A DNA stretch of 64,000 nt, from assembly GCF_001909055.1 (NCBI RefSeq), contig NZ_LVWI01000001.1, positions 434,001 through 498,000 on the forward strand, given 5' to 3'. This document shows, piece after piece, positions 51,634 through 61,523 of this stretch. Source of the DNA: Paenibacillus helianthi. Its GTDB lineage: Bacteria > Bacillota > Bacilli > Paenibacillales > Paenibacillaceae. The translations under genes were made by a program, and so were the position numbers. Each line of letters begins with the position of its first letter. The stretch's first letter is position 1. Under the pieces are notes generated by a model. It was not told where the DNA came from, made no database searches, and saw only the letters and a program-made list of their open reading frames with translations.

Positions 51634-51813
51634 TTACTTGCCGCTCCTAGTTGGTTTGGTTCCGCTGCCTTTGGCTGCTCCTGTGCTTTTGCCGCCAGGT
51701 CCCCCAGCGGGTCCGCCTTTTGCCGGCTTCACAGGTTTCGCCGTTTTGTTCCAGCGGGTCCAGCCCTTGCTGCCTGTTCCTCTGCCTGTGCCGCCGCCTT
51801 TACTTTTTGCCAC
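51634..51813 (-). CDS. Small Gly/Lys-rich basic protein
   Basis: A 59-residue protein starting with GTG at 51813, supported by GGAG seven bases upstream; a longer ATG start at 51855 has no ribosome site. The sequence MAKSKGGGTGRGTGSKGWTR followed by WNKTAKP and low-complexity Gly/Pro/Lys resembles small basic Firmicutes proteins of the DUF3934 type, whose function is not known. Confidence 0.65.
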   Translation of the reverse strand: MAKSKGGGTGRGTGSKGWTRWNKTAKPVKPAKGGPAGGPGGKSTGAAKGSGTKPTRSGK

Positions 51814-51898
51814 AATATCACTCCACCCGGTATTCAGTTTTCGTCTTGCATCCATCTATCTTACCATTACCATGCACAATATGTCAGGTAAATACGCA

Positions 51899-51931
51899 AA
51901 CAGCCTGCCGGAACTTATCCGGCAGGTTGTT
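51899..51931. terminator. Terminator near asd
   Basis: AACAGCCTGCCG pairs with CGGCAGGTTGTT. It lies 30 bases after the asd stop on the leftward side. Confidence 0.65.
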
Positions 51932-51960
51932 GCTTACCCTCATATATATTAGTGTGCGGT

Positions 51961-53049
51961 TTATTTTTTCGGCAGAATGTAACCTTCCGCTTTCAGCAGT
52001 TCAGCGATTAATACGGCGCCTCCGGCTGCACCTCTAACCGTATTGTGGGACAGGCTGACGAATTTGTAGTCGTAGAGCGAATCCTCGCGGAGCCGGCCGG
52101 CAGAGATACCCATACCGTTCTCAATGTCGCGGTCCAGCTGCGTCTGAGGACGGTTCTCCTCTGTGAAATAAGTGATGAATTGTTTGGGTGCGCTTGGCAG
52201 GCCGAGTGCCTGTGGACGGCCTTGGAAGCTGTTCCAGCGTTCAAGAATCTCTTCCTTGGATGGCTTCTGTTCAAAGGAGGCAAACACTGCAGCCATATGG
52301 CCGTCAGCAACAGGCACACGGATACATTGTGTCGTAATGACAGGCTGTTCGCTTTTCACAATCCCCTCATCCGTCACGTTCCCCCAGATCCGCAGCGGCT
52401 CCTGCTCGCTCTTCTCTTCTTCACCGCCGATATATGGGATGACGTTGTCAATCATTTCCGGCCAATCGGTAAAGGTTTTACCTGCCCCGGAGATCGCCTG
52501 ATAGGTAGTCACTACCACCTTGGTCGGCTTAAAGTCATGGAGCGCATGCAGTGTAGGCATGTAACTCTGAATGGAGCAGTTAGGCTTCACCGCGATGAAT
52601 CCGGTCTCCGTACCCAGACGTTTGCGCTGCTGGGCAATGACCTCCAGATGCTCAGGGTTGATCTCAGGGATCACCATAGGAACGTCTGGCGTCCAGCGGT
52701 GTGCGGAGTTATTGGAAATCACCGGCGTTCCAGTGCGCGCGTAAGCTTCTTCCAGCGCCTTGATCTCTTCTTTCTTCATATCAACGGCGCAGAAAATCAG
52801 ATCTACATCCGCAGCCACTTCCTCCACCTTGGAGGCATCCTGAACCATGATGCTTTTGACAGCCTCAGGCATAGGAGTGGACAGCTTCCATCTGTTCTTG
52901 ACCGATTCTTCATAAGTTTTACCTGCTGAATTTGCACTTGCGGCAATCGCCGTTACTTGAAACCAGGGATGATTCTCAAGCAATGCGATAAAACGCTGGC
53001 CTACCATTCCAGTACCCCCGACGATACCCGCTCTCAACTTACTTGACAT
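51961..53049 (-). CDS. asd: Aspartate-semialdehyde dehydrogenase
   Basis: A 362-residue enzyme that reduces aspartyl phosphate to aspartate semialdehyde for lysine, threonine and methionine. Motifs: GIVGGTGMVGQRFIALLENH, PVISNNSAHRW, KPNCSIQSYMPTLHAL with the catalytic Cys, and CIRVPVADGHMAAVF with the catalytic His. The divergent PNCS and length fit the archaeal/fungal-type branch. The ATG at 53049 follows AAAGGAA. Confidence 0.92.
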   Translation of the reverse strand: MSSKLRAGIVGGTGMVGQRFIALLENHPWFQVTAIAASANSAGKTYEESVKNRWKLSTPMPEAVKSIMVQDASKVEEVAADVDLIFCAVDMKKEEIKALEEAYARTGTPVISNNSAHRWTPDVPMVIPEINPEHLEVIAQQRKRLGTETGFIAVKPNCSIQSYMPTLHALHDFKPTKVVVTTYQAISGAGKTFTDWPEMIDNVIPYIGGEEEKSEQEPLRIWGNVTDEGIVKSEQPVITTQCIRVPVADGHMAAVFASFEQKPSKEEILERWNSFQGRPQALGLPSAPKQFITYFTEENRPQTQLDRDIENGMGISAGRLREDSLYDYKFVSLSHNTVRGAAGGAVLIAELLKAEGYILPKK

Positions 53050-53175
53050 AAGAAATTCATTTCCTTTCAAGCAGCGCCTTCGATAGGTGCTTTTTAATAA
53101 CCGATTATAAATGATATATGCAGCTTACACAATATGTGATTGTAAAGAAGAGCCTTTTGGAAAAAATTATCGGTG

Positions 53176-54387
53176 TTACGAAGCTCCCAGACGTTTCGCC
53201 AGCTCGCCAAGATCCTGTCCCTTAAGCGCCCCTTCCACAAGTTGGGGCAGCAGGGCCGGAGTGCAGGCGAAGCAAGGTGTGCCATCGCGCGACAACTGTC
53301 CGGCCAGCCGTTCATCATAAGAGGGTTTGCCTTCATCCGACAAGGCCAGCAGGGTCATTGTGCGGACCCCTGACTCGCGCAGATCGCGCATCCGGCGCAC
53401 AAGCCCAGCCTGGTTGCCGTTCTCATAGAGATCCGAGACAATAATGAATAGCGTCTTCTTAGGTTCTTCAATGAACTGCTCGCAGTACTTCACCGACTTG
53501 TGGATATCCGTTCCTCCGCCGAGCTGAATCCCGAACAGCATATCCACCGGATCATTAGCACACTGCTCAGTCAAGTCCACCACTTCAGTATCGAAAACGA
53601 CTACCCTGGTGTTCAGCGCAGGAATACTTGCAAAGATAGACCCGATGACCGAAGCCCAGATAATGGAGCTGGCCATCGAACCACTCTGGTCAATATCCAC
53701 GATAACTGTCCATTCCTTACTGCGGCGTGCCCGGTCAAAATAATAAAACCGCTCAGGAATAATAATCCGCCGCTCCTGGTCATAGTGCTTCAGATTCCGC
53801 TCAATGGTCCGCTTCCAGTCCAGCCCGCTGAGCGATGGTAGCGGAGAGTGCTGCCGCTTGTTCAGCGCCCCGGTAACGGCGCGGCGGATATCGGTCTCCA
53901 GCAGCTTGACCAGATCATCAACCAAAGCCTGGACCAGCATTCTTGCAGTATCTTTCGTCTTTTCAGGAATTTTACCCTTGAGTGACAAAAGCGTGCCTAC
54001 CAGCTGGATATCCGGCTTCACCGCAGCCAGCAGCTCCGGCTCGAAGAGCAGCTGCTTCCAGCCCCTGCGCTCCATGGCATCACTCTGGATGATCGATACG
54101 ACATCCTCCGGGAAATAGCTGCGCACATCGCCAAGCCACTTCGAGAGATTCAGGGCGGCATGGCCCGTCCCTGCTCCTTTGCCCCTGCCGCCGGGAGCAT
54201 TGCCGGAGCCGCCGCCTCCGTTCGTCTCATCATAGATGGCGGCAAGTGCTGAATCCATGATTAATTCCTCTTCAGTCAGGCTAAGCTGGCCGCCTTCACC
54301 ATAGCCTGCAAGTGAGGCTTCGGCTTCCTGCCCCAAAATCAGCCGCCAACGGGTAACAGTACTCTCCTGCTTGCTGTCATTCGTCAT
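53176..54387 (-). CDS. VWA-domain protein of the MoxR operon
   Basis: A 403-residue protein with a C-terminal von Willebrand A domain (about 220-400). The MIDAS motif is VIVDIDQSGSMASS, and LGGGTDIHKSVKYCEQF and VSDLYENGNQAGLV follow, so metal binding should be possible. The N-terminal half is helical and charged. It abuts the DUF5682-type gene. VWA proteins often pair with MoxR AAA+ proteins, which remodel or load metal into a target. Confidence 0.87.
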   Translation of the reverse strand: MTNDSKQESTVTRWRLILGQEAEASLAGYGEGGQLSLTEEELIMDSALAAIYDETNGGGGSGNAPGGRGKGAGTGHAALNLSKWLGDVRSYFPEDVVSIIQSDAMERRGWKQLLFEPELLAAVKPDIQLVGTLLSLKGKIPEKTKDTARMLVQALVDDLVKLLETDIRRAVTGALNKRQHSPLPSLSGLDWKRTIERNLKHYDQERRIIIPERFYYFDRARRSKEWTVIVDIDQSGSMASSIIWASVIGSIFASIPALNTRVVVFDTEVVDLTEQCANDPVDMLFGIQLGGGTDIHKSVKYCEQFIEEPKKTLFIIVSDLYENGNQAGLVRRMRDLRESGVRTMTLLALSDEGKPSYDERLAGQLSRDGTPCFACTPALLPQLVEGALKGQDLGELAKRLGAS

Positions 54388-56733
54388 CTAAAAATCACCG
54401 AAGTCAAAATCATTCAAATCGTCCAGCATCTTGGCTTCATCCTCCTTCAGTTCTCCGGTAAGAATCTCTGCCGCCTGCTCTGTATCCACACCCCACAGTT
54501 CACCGAGCAGCTCGGAGATCATCGTTTTCTCTCTTGGTGAGAAGGTGCTGAATGCCCGGCGCAGAAACACCAGCGCCCGCTTGAATTCATCATCCTCGAG
54601 CGCATTGATATAATCGTTCAGCTGCTCCCAGAGGCTCATTCTGGAGAGCAGTCCATACCGGTTGCGCATCGACAAGCCTTCGAACCATCCCGCTCCAAGA
54701 TCGGCCGGGATGCCGGGAGACAGACGGCGTGAGACTTCCGAAGCGACTTCATCCGCTGAGATCGCTCCACGCTCCATCAGAATGGCACAGGCGAAGCCGG
54801 ACAGCCTCGGGTTGCGGTTATCCTGCTCAGACAGATGCAGCAGCTCCTGCAGCCACAGCGGTTCGTCCACCGTCTCGCTATAATCCAGCGATATTCCGTT
54901 CAGTTCATTCATAGCCACAATCATCTGCCCGGCGGCCTCGTCATTGCAGCCGCTCGCATCCAGCAGGAACAGACAGCCCCGCCGGAACAGTTCTTCCAGC
55001 AGTGGTGTAAGCGGTACGGTATCCACCTTGCGGATGTCGCCAAAGCCGATAATCGTTGCCAGCTCGCGGGCAGCAGCGGCAATGCCAACCACATCGCGGC
55101 TGTCTACAGCAAGGCTCTGAAGAACCCGGCTGGCTTCTTCCATCTGCGCTGTCAAACCGCATTCACAGGCAATACGGATGAGCGCTGAAGCTTCGGCGAT
55201 GGACCGGCAAGCCTGCAGCTTCTCGCGCAGCACATAGGCGGCAGCCACTTCAATGGTCTCCCCAAGGAGGGTCGATTCGACCACCTGTATCTCCACCTCC
55301 GGCGTCCACTGGATAATCCAGTATTCTGCCCAGGTTGCCGCGTCCTGCCCGCTGGGCCTGTTCTTCGCAAAAGATATCCCGAGCAGCCGCAGTCTATGGA
55401 ACAAAATAGACCGGCTCAGGTCCAGAAAGGCGGCCTCCTCGCTGGACACTCTGCGGTTCTCCCTGAGGTCCAGCGGCAGTTCACTGGCAACGGTTGATTT
55501 ATACTTCTCCAGCTTATAACGCCTAAGCAGCCGGTTTAGATCGTCCTGGATCGGTGTCTGACTGACACCGTCAGCGAGTTGCCCGATAGCTGTTCCTACA
55601 TCGACCCTCGCCAGGGCATCGGCGATGACAGACAGCTCACCGTGGCCAAGCAGCGTCTGGGCGGCATCCCGCAAATCGCGCAGGGTAGGCGCACTCCCGC
55701 CGTGCAGCGCAGCCAGCGACTCGGCCAGGCGCACCGCCTCGATCACCTCGGCTGTGGAGCGGTGTGTCCCGCTGCTGCGTAAATAGCCCGCAAGCGTGGA
55801 CAAATAGAGATGTGCCAGCTCCTCCGGCCGCCCGGCATCCATGGTCTCCCACATCATTTCAAAGTAATGAGGCGCTCCGTTCCCCGCCCCATAGCCCGAC
55901 ATGGTAGAGAGCTTGTAGTATGAATACGGCATCAGTGTCAGCTTGGTGCTGCGTGAAGGCAGCCCAGCCAGTTCTTTGTCGCTCAGGGCGTCCGACAGAT
56001 CTGCAAGGGCAGACGCATGATACGCTCCGCAAATGACCACGATCTTGTCCGGTGCATGCCCCTCAGCGATTTTATCCAGGATCTGCCGCCGCATATAGGA
56101 CTCGCGCAGCGCATTATACGCGTGCTCTTTCGGCTGCTCGAGCTGCTCCCGGCCTTCCGATAGCAAGCGCATCCCGGCAGATAACGAAAGAATCGCTGCA
56201 CGGTAAGCTCCGGCACTTAAATTGTGCTCGTAATTGCGCTCCCAATACATATCATAGTCATGTTCACCGGCAAGCCGGGCAATCCGGCTGTACACGGATT
56301 CCTGTTCCTTGACCTCTTCAGTTGACGGCTCAACCGCTTCATCCGCTTCAGGCTTCACTTCCTGTACGGAGATACTTTCCCGTCTCATGGCATCTTGAAG
56401 GCTTAGAATGACCGAGGAAGGAAGATCAATGAACGCAGCATCTGCCCCGTGATCACTGGCCCATTTCATGCCCTGATATTCAGGGGAATAGACTGCTAAC
56501 GGCCACAAGGCCGTACGCACCGGCAACTCCTCCGTGAAAGCTAATATGGCAACAGGAGGCTCCGTTGAGCGATTCGTCAAATGGCGGATTTCATCCGTCG
56601 CGTCGCTTGGGCCTTCGATCAGCACCGCCGTCGGCTGAAGCTCATTCAGGTATTCCAGCAGATGCTTCGCGCCGCCCGGAGACAGGTGCCGCACTCCGAA
56701 AATATGTACCCCGGCTTCAGCAGTCGCTTTCAC
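54388..56733 (-). CDS. EreA/TraB-like (DUF5682-type) protein of the MoxR operon
   Basis: A 781-residue protein starting with GTG, overlapped by the MoxR gene (GTGA). The N-terminal part (1-270) resembles erythromycin-esterase/TraB-type domains: VHIFGVRHLSPGGAKHLLEY, VLIEGPSD and VVICGAYHASAL, with conserved His, Glu and His in those boxes. The rest is helical and repeat-like. A hydrolase or metal-site activity is possible but not shown. The C-terminus is acidic. Confidence 0.8.
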   Translation of the reverse strand: MKATAEAGVHIFGVRHLSPGGAKHLLEYLNELQPTAVLIEGPSDATDEIRHLTNRSTEPPVAILAFTEELPVRTALWPLAVYSPEYQGMKWASDHGADAAFIDLPSSVILSLQDAMRRESISVQEVKPEADEAVEPSTEEVKEQESVYSRIARLAGEHDYDMYWERNYEHNLSAGAYRAAILSLSAGMRLLSEGREQLEQPKEHAYNALRESYMRRQILDKIAEGHAPDKIVVICGAYHASALADLSDALSDKELAGLPSRSTKLTLMPYSYYKLSTMSGYGAGNGAPHYFEMMWETMDAGRPEELAHLYLSTLAGYLRSSGTHRSTAEVIEAVRLAESLAALHGGSAPTLRDLRDAAQTLLGHGELSVIADALARVDVGTAIGQLADGVSQTPIQDDLNRLLRRYKLEKYKSTVASELPLDLRENRRVSSEEAAFLDLSRSILFHRLRLLGISFAKNRPSGQDAATWAEYWIIQWTPEVEIQVVESTLLGETIEVAAAYVLREKLQACRSIAEASALIRIACECGLTAQMEEASRVLQSLAVDSRDVVGIAAAARELATIIGFGDIRKVDTVPLTPLLEELFRRGCLFLLDASGCNDEAAGQMIVAMNELNGISLDYSETVDEPLWLQELLHLSEQDNRNPRLSGFACAILMERGAISADEVASEVSRRLSPGIPADLGAGWFEGLSMRNRYGLLSRMSLWEQLNDYINALEDDEFKRALVFLRRAFSTFSPREKTMISELLGELWGVDTEQAAEILTGELKEDEAKMLDDLNDFDFGDF

Positions 56734-57833
56734 TCGTTCAACTCCTTACAGGCCTGGTAGAGTCCGCGCCATTCCGCTCCTTTTTTCTTCATCACATTAT
56801 CCAGATATTCCTTCCAGACCAGCTTGTCTTTGTCATCATCCTTGACAACCGCCCCTTGAAGCCCGGCAGCAAGATCGCGTTCTGTCAGCTCACCATCACC
56901 GAAGCTGGCCGCAAGTGCCATACTGTTCGTCAGCAGCGAGATAGCCTCTGCCGTGGAGATCACCCCTGCAGGAGTTTTCACCTTCTCCTTCTTGTCCAGT
57001 GTCATGCCGCTGCGAAGTTCACGGAAGATTGTAACGACCTTGAGCAGCGCCTCATCCGCAGGAACGGAAGCCCCAAGATTATAGGATGATGCAATCTCAG
57101 CTACCCGCTTCTTCACAATTGACAGCTCGGTTTCGATATCCGTCGGTGCGGGCAGCACAATAATATTGAAGCGCCGCTTGAGCGCAGCAGACATTTCATT
57201 GACACCGCGGTCCCGGGTATTGGCAGTAGCTATAATGGAAAAGCCCTTGCGTGCCCCTGCTTCCTTGCCTAGCTCCGGTACAGAAATCGTCTTCTCCGAA
57301 AGAATGGAGATCAGCGCATCCTGCACCTCTGAAGCGCACCGTGAGATCTCTTCGAACCGGGCGATCCCGCCGTCCTCCATGGCCCGCATAATCGGGCTTT
57401 TGACCAGTGCTTCAGGAGTAGGGCCGTTAGCCAGAAGCATGGCATAGTTCCATGAATAGCGCACATGCTCTTCACTGGTGCCGGCAGTGCCCTGAACTAC
57501 CAGACCCGAATTCCCGTAGATCGCCGCCGCCAGATTCTCCGACAGCCAGGATTTTGCCGTTCCCGGCTCCCCGATCAACAGTAGTGCCCGGTCAGTAACC
57601 AATGTGGCGACCGCCATCTCGATCAGACGTGTATTGCCGATATACTTAGGCGTAATGACTGTATTGCCAGCCTTGCCGCCTGCGATAAAGGTCAGCACCG
57701 AACGCGGGGACATCTGCCAGCCAGCGGGGATATTGCCGTTATCCTCCTTGCGTAGGGCCTCAAGCTCCTCCCGGTATAAAATCTCTGCCGGCAGCCGCAT
57801 ATAATCCTGAAGCTGTTCTTGTTCCGTTGACAT
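56730..57833 (-). CDS. MoxR-family AAA+ ATPase
   Basis: A 367-residue AAA+ protein: Walker A LIGEPGTAKSWLSENL, a Walker B region GGIARFEEISRC, sensor 1 IIATANTRDRGVN and the arginine-finger loop MSAALKRRFNII. It resembles MoxR/RavA ATPases that act with VWA partners. It starts with ATG behind AAAGGAGAG. Its neighbours encode a VWA protein and an EreA-like protein. Confidence 0.9.
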   Translation of the reverse strand: MSTEQEQLQDYMRLPAEILYREELEALRKEDNGNIPAGWQMSPRSVLTFIAGGKAGNTVITPKYIGNTRLIEMAVATLVTDRALLLIGEPGTAKSWLSENLAAAIYGNSGLVVQGTAGTSEEHVRYSWNYAMLLANGPTPEALVKSPIMRAMEDGGIARFEEISRCASEVQDALISILSEKTISVPELGKEAGARKGFSIIATANTRDRGVNEMSAALKRRFNIIVLPAPTDIETELSIVKKRVAEIASSYNLGASVPADEALLKVVTIFRELRSGMTLDKKEKVKTPAGVISTAEAISLLTNSMALAASFGDGELTERDLAAGLQGAVVKDDDKDKLVWKEYLDNVMKKKGAEWRGLYQACKELNE

Positions 57834-57865
57834 GGATATCTCTCCTTTGTATGGACCGCTCTTGA

Positions 57866-59719
57866 TTATTCCCGGCTACGAAGCTGATGAATCACATATT
57901 CCAGCTGAGCACGGCTTTCGTAGTACCTCTGATTCGGAAGAAGGGCTTCCAGACGGCTGCTGAAGCTTGCGGGAAACCGCAGCATTTGCTGGAACTGGGC
58001 GTAATCAAATCTGTAGGGGTTATAGTTCTTCTCATTTTCCATCACAGACATCATCAGCTCAAGCAGCTCAGGGTCCTGCATTCCAGAACGTTCAAGACCT
58101 GTAAATATATTTGTGAAAAATTCATGATTCCGCTGCCTTTTCTGCTGGTTGTTCTGCTCGCTCAGCTTGTTCAGCAGATAGCGGCGGGATTCTTCATGAC
58201 CCGGATGTGCAAAAGCGCATACCAGCTCCGGTACGTCCCTGTGAATGAACAAATCCAGCCAGCGCAGGTCCCATGCAGCCTGAATTTTTTCAGGAGAGAG
58301 CATTCCCAACTCACGGTACTGCCGCTCCCTCTGGGGGTCCCAGACCGCGTCATACAATAGCTCTTCCGCAGTCATAACCTGCTCTTTGATCGTGTCCATG
58401 AGCAGTTTGTTGCGCTGTGCAGAATCCTTGGTAACTACAGCTTTCAGCTTGTTAATCATCGTCCCGCCGAAATGCCTGTAGAGCTCGTCAGGTGTCATCA
58501 GCTGCTGGGCTGCCCGGAAGTAGTGCGGAAAATAACGGGAATCCAGTTTTTGCAGCTGCTGCAGCTCTTCAAAGGCTGATTCGGAAGCAGCCCTTTGCTT
58601 GTACCAAGCCGCTTCATTGATGATAGTCGTGTAACCCAGGGAAGCAAACCGGGCATATTCCTGGATTACATAGCTGTAGAGCTCATCCAGCTGCGGGTTC
58701 CGTTGTCCGGAAAGAACGGTCGCAAACGGACGGATTCTGCTCCACACTTCCTCCGTTTTTTTCTTATCCACATTCTCCTGCGGCGCTTCACGCAGCTCCT
58801 GCATATAAAGAACAGACAATCTCTCGGCAAGTGGCTCGGAAGAGGAATATACCACCGCATCGGCCACCAACTCCCGGTCCTTCTTTGCCGCAAAAGCTTC
58901 ATACAGCCGGTCTTCGCCTTGCGGCGATCCGCCTGTCGCGAGCGCTTTATACGCAGCCTCGCGGATCACTTTTTTCTTATCGGTGCTCCACTCCAGCAGG
59001 GCCGGGAGATAAACCTCATGACAGCCAAGGCATTCGATCGCGGCGGCCCGGATATCGTCACTGCCGGTTTCAGCAGCCTGAAAGATCTCTTCAAGCACTT
59101 CTGTTCCACCCGCCTTGGCAATGGTCTTCAGCTTGCGGACTTCACTTTTACCGCCTGCGATATTCAGATTTTCGATCAGATAACCAGCGATGGCAGGGCC
59201 GTAAGCCGGAAGAATCTCGGTCATACTAAATTCAGCGATCTCCGAATAGGGATCATTTAGAGCCGCAATCGCCAGGGGAAGCAGACGAAGATCCTGAAAC
59301 ATCCCCTCCTTAAAAGCCTCGGTCACAATCTCATATCTGCCGCTCCCGGTTGTAGTCAGTGCCTGCCGTACTACCGCGAGCTTCCGGTAAGGGAATTTGG
59401 TATCCAGAGAGAGATTGCGGCTGCGAAGCTCGCCCGGCGTTCCTTCAGGTGCGGTAACCCCTTGGGTGTACAATACCGATTCCAGGAGCAGCGTCAGCTC
59501 CTGCAGCCGGACGGCGGCAGGCGTTCCTTGTCCGTCACCCGGTTCCAGAAGGGAGGTAATGCCTTCCCCCAGCCGCTTAAAAACTGCTGCCCGCTCGCCA
59601 AGCTGTTGAAACTGTGGAAGCAGCCGTTTCAGCCGGAAATCACCGGCTGCCAGGTCACTGCCGGCAATATATAGTCTTCTGACCTCTTGATAAAGCTCTT
59701 GCAATAATGCTGTACTCAT
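57866..59719 (-). CDS. HEAT-repeat protein of the MoxR operon
   Basis: A 617-residue helical protein with HEAT/PBS-lyase-like repeats in the first half (EIAEFSMTEILPAYGPAIAG; SDDIRAAAIECLGCHEVYLP; VIREAAYKALATGGSPQG). The second half is helical and may contact the AAA+ partner. It is probably a scaffold or substrate-recognition subunit. It lies between the SWIM and MoxR genes. Confidence 0.8.
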   Translation of the reverse strand: MSTALLQELYQEVRRLYIAGSDLAAGDFRLKRLLPQFQQLGERAAVFKRLGEGITSLLEPGDGQGTPAAVRLQELTLLLESVLYTQGVTAPEGTPGELRSRNLSLDTKFPYRKLAVVRQALTTTGSGRYEIVTEAFKEGMFQDLRLLPLAIAALNDPYSEIAEFSMTEILPAYGPAIAGYLIENLNIAGGKSEVRKLKTIAKAGGTEVLEEIFQAAETGSDDIRAAAIECLGCHEVYLPALLEWSTDKKKVIREAAYKALATGGSPQGEDRLYEAFAAKKDRELVADAVVYSSSEPLAERLSVLYMQELREAPQENVDKKKTEEVWSRIRPFATVLSGQRNPQLDELYSYVIQEYARFASLGYTTIINEAAWYKQRAASESAFEELQQLQKLDSRYFPHYFRAAQQLMTPDELYRHFGGTMINKLKAVVTKDSAQRNKLLMDTIKEQVMTAEELLYDAVWDPQRERQYRELGMLSPEKIQAAWDLRWLDLFIHRDVPELVCAFAHPGHEESRRYLLNKLSEQNNQQKRQRNHEFFTNIFTGLERSGMQDPELLELMMSVMENEKNYNPYRFDYAQFQQMLRFPASFSSRLEALLPNQRYYESRAQLEYVIHQLRSRE

Positions 59720-59770
59720 GGGCTGTCCCCCTATAGGATATATAAGAACGTATATGATATTTACAGGTAG

Positions 59771-61210
59771 TTAGTACAAAAGCCGGGTAATCGAACCGCC
59801 TTGGATCAAGGTTAATGGCTGGGCAATCAGACGCCCCTGATCCAGAAGATGCTCGAACATCACCAGAATGCAGCAATCCTTCAGAGTAGTTGCAGGCAAG
59901 AACGGAAGCAGCTCAAGCGTGCCCTGAGGCAGCGAAGGAATGTCCTCCAGCACCAGCCCGGTTCCGGTTTCATCCGTAATTACGTACTGACCGCCTTCCG
60001 TCACACCCACACTAGCTGCATGCAGCAGCACTACAGGCGTTTTGTCGCTTAACGGGTTCTTCAATTGATTTTTGACCTTCTTGAGCGTCTCCGCATAAGA
60101 ACGGCTAGCCTTTGCCGAAACCTTGTCAAAGTCTGCATCACTTATAGCTCTCGGTGTCATTTCTTCATAACGCACCCTGACATTCATATCTCCCGGGTAG
60201 GTGTACAGCAGTGGAATACGGGCAAGCTCAAAAAAACTGTCTTCTTCCCGCATCAGCTTGGCGGCCTTATATGGCCGGTAATTCACTGTCCGGTGAATCT
60301 CACCGCCAGCTGTCTCCAGCCAGTAGCCGAGATCTACGAACTCCTGCCTAGCAGGATCATCGTAACTGTAGAACGCCAGCTGCAGAAGCTCGACATTCTC
60401 CTTCACCAGTCCATACTCCCTGAGCTCAGACAGCTGCCAGGCATGTCCCAGCCATTCATCAATCGTGGATTCATGATCAAGAGCAAGCTCAGGGTCCTCC
60501 GCTCTGGCAGTCAGATAGACCCGGCCTTTCCTGATAAAAGCATGAAGCCGCGTTAACTGCTCCATAGCATATGTATAGCCCTCTTCCCGGTCCTCTGCCT
60601 TACCCAGCAGCAGAGCAAAGTGGCGCAGCTGCGTCTGTGCTCCCGATAAATAGTAATTACCAAGCTGTTTTACATGCTCTTGCACGGTTTTAACTGTTTT
60701 GCTGTCGATCGTGGATAACCCGCCGCGGATCAGGGACAGCACCAGTTTTTCCAGCAGATCGAGCCCTTCAAGCTGTGCACCTATTTTTTTCTTCAACGCA
60801 GACTTGTTGACCTTCTTGGGCTTGCTCTCAGTACCCTCGGCTGCCTGTTTGGCCTTGTTCTCTTCACGCTTCTCCACCTTCTCGCGTTTGGAGGCTACAT
60901 CCTCCGGCACAGGTGCCGGCGTGAAGGCCTGCCCTTCCACATAGGCATAGAGAAGACCGAGTGCATGCTTGCAGGGGAACTGCCGGCTGGGACAGGTACA
61001 ACGGAACACCGGACTTTCCGGTGTAATAAAATCTACGGAGCACTCGTAAGGGGTTTTGCCGCTCCCGGCACATTGTCCAAAGAGCAGTTCCCCGTTCTCT
61101 GAAGTGTGCAGCTGTAAGAAGCTCTTCTTGCGTACCAGACCCTGGCCATTCTTGATAGCAGCGGCATTGGGTGCGAGCGAATCTACATAGGATGATGTTA
61201 GTTCAGGCAA
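59771..61210 (-). CDS. SWIM zinc-finger protein, first gene of MoxR operon
   Basis: A 479-residue protein with a SWIM finger near residue 90: FRCTCPSRQFPCKHALGLLY (CxCx7CxH). SWIM domains bind zinc and usually DNA or protein. A Lys/Glu-rich linker (KVEKREENKAKQAAEG) and a helical/beta C-terminal domain follow. The start is TTG at 61210, with GGGAGG nine bases before; the longer frame upstream has no ribosome site. Confidence 0.82.
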   Translation of the reverse strand: MPELTSSYVDSLAPNAAAIKNGQGLVRKKSFLQLHTSENGELLFGQCAGSGKTPYECSVDFITPESPVFRCTCPSRQFPCKHALGLLYAYVEGQAFTPAPVPEDVASKREKVEKREENKAKQAAEGTESKPKKVNKSALKKKIGAQLEGLDLLEKLVLSLIRGGLSTIDSKTVKTVQEHVKQLGNYYLSGAQTQLRHFALLLGKAEDREEGYTYAMEQLTRLHAFIRKGRVYLTARAEDPELALDHESTIDEWLGHAWQLSELREYGLVKENVELLQLAFYSYDDPARQEFVDLGYWLETAGGEIHRTVNYRPYKAAKLMREEDSFFELARIPLLYTYPGDMNVRVRYEEMTPRAISDADFDKVSAKASRSYAETLKKVKNQLKNPLSDKTPVVLLHAASVGVTEGGQYVITDETGTGLVLEDIPSLPQGTLELLPFLPATTLKDCCILVMFEHLLDQGRLIAQPLTLIQGGSITRLLY

Positions 61211-61523
61211 ATTAGTTGTCCTCCCGACTGAATTAGGTGGCAGATCAGCAGATGATATAACATGTAATATGAACACATGTACTTCATTACCCAAATCCAG
61301 GGATAAGATCACATGTTTGCATTTATCTTAACAAAAATACCCACAGGTTCCAATCCGGCACACGATTTTACCTAAAAAACAGGTACATAGTCTTGTCAAT
61401 GCAAAAATATTGACAGCAGATTATTTAACGAATCAGCTTCAGTTTAAACCCTGGACTGTGGGACGCGATTATAGACTTACAGCATAAAAAAAGAGACTCT
61501 ACGAGTCCCCATGTGATTTCCGT
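61211..61523 (-). promoter_or_regulatory. Leader region upstream of the SWIM operon
   Basis: 313 bases without a gene. It should contain the promoter of the five-gene operon and, at its right end, the desR terminator. No clear consensus promoter was fixed by eye. Confidence 0.4.
61485..61510 (-). terminator. desR terminator
   Basis: On the minus strand GGGACTCGTAGAGTCTC, a 5-7 bp stem, is followed by seven T. It lies 14 bases after the desR stop. Confidence 0.75.
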
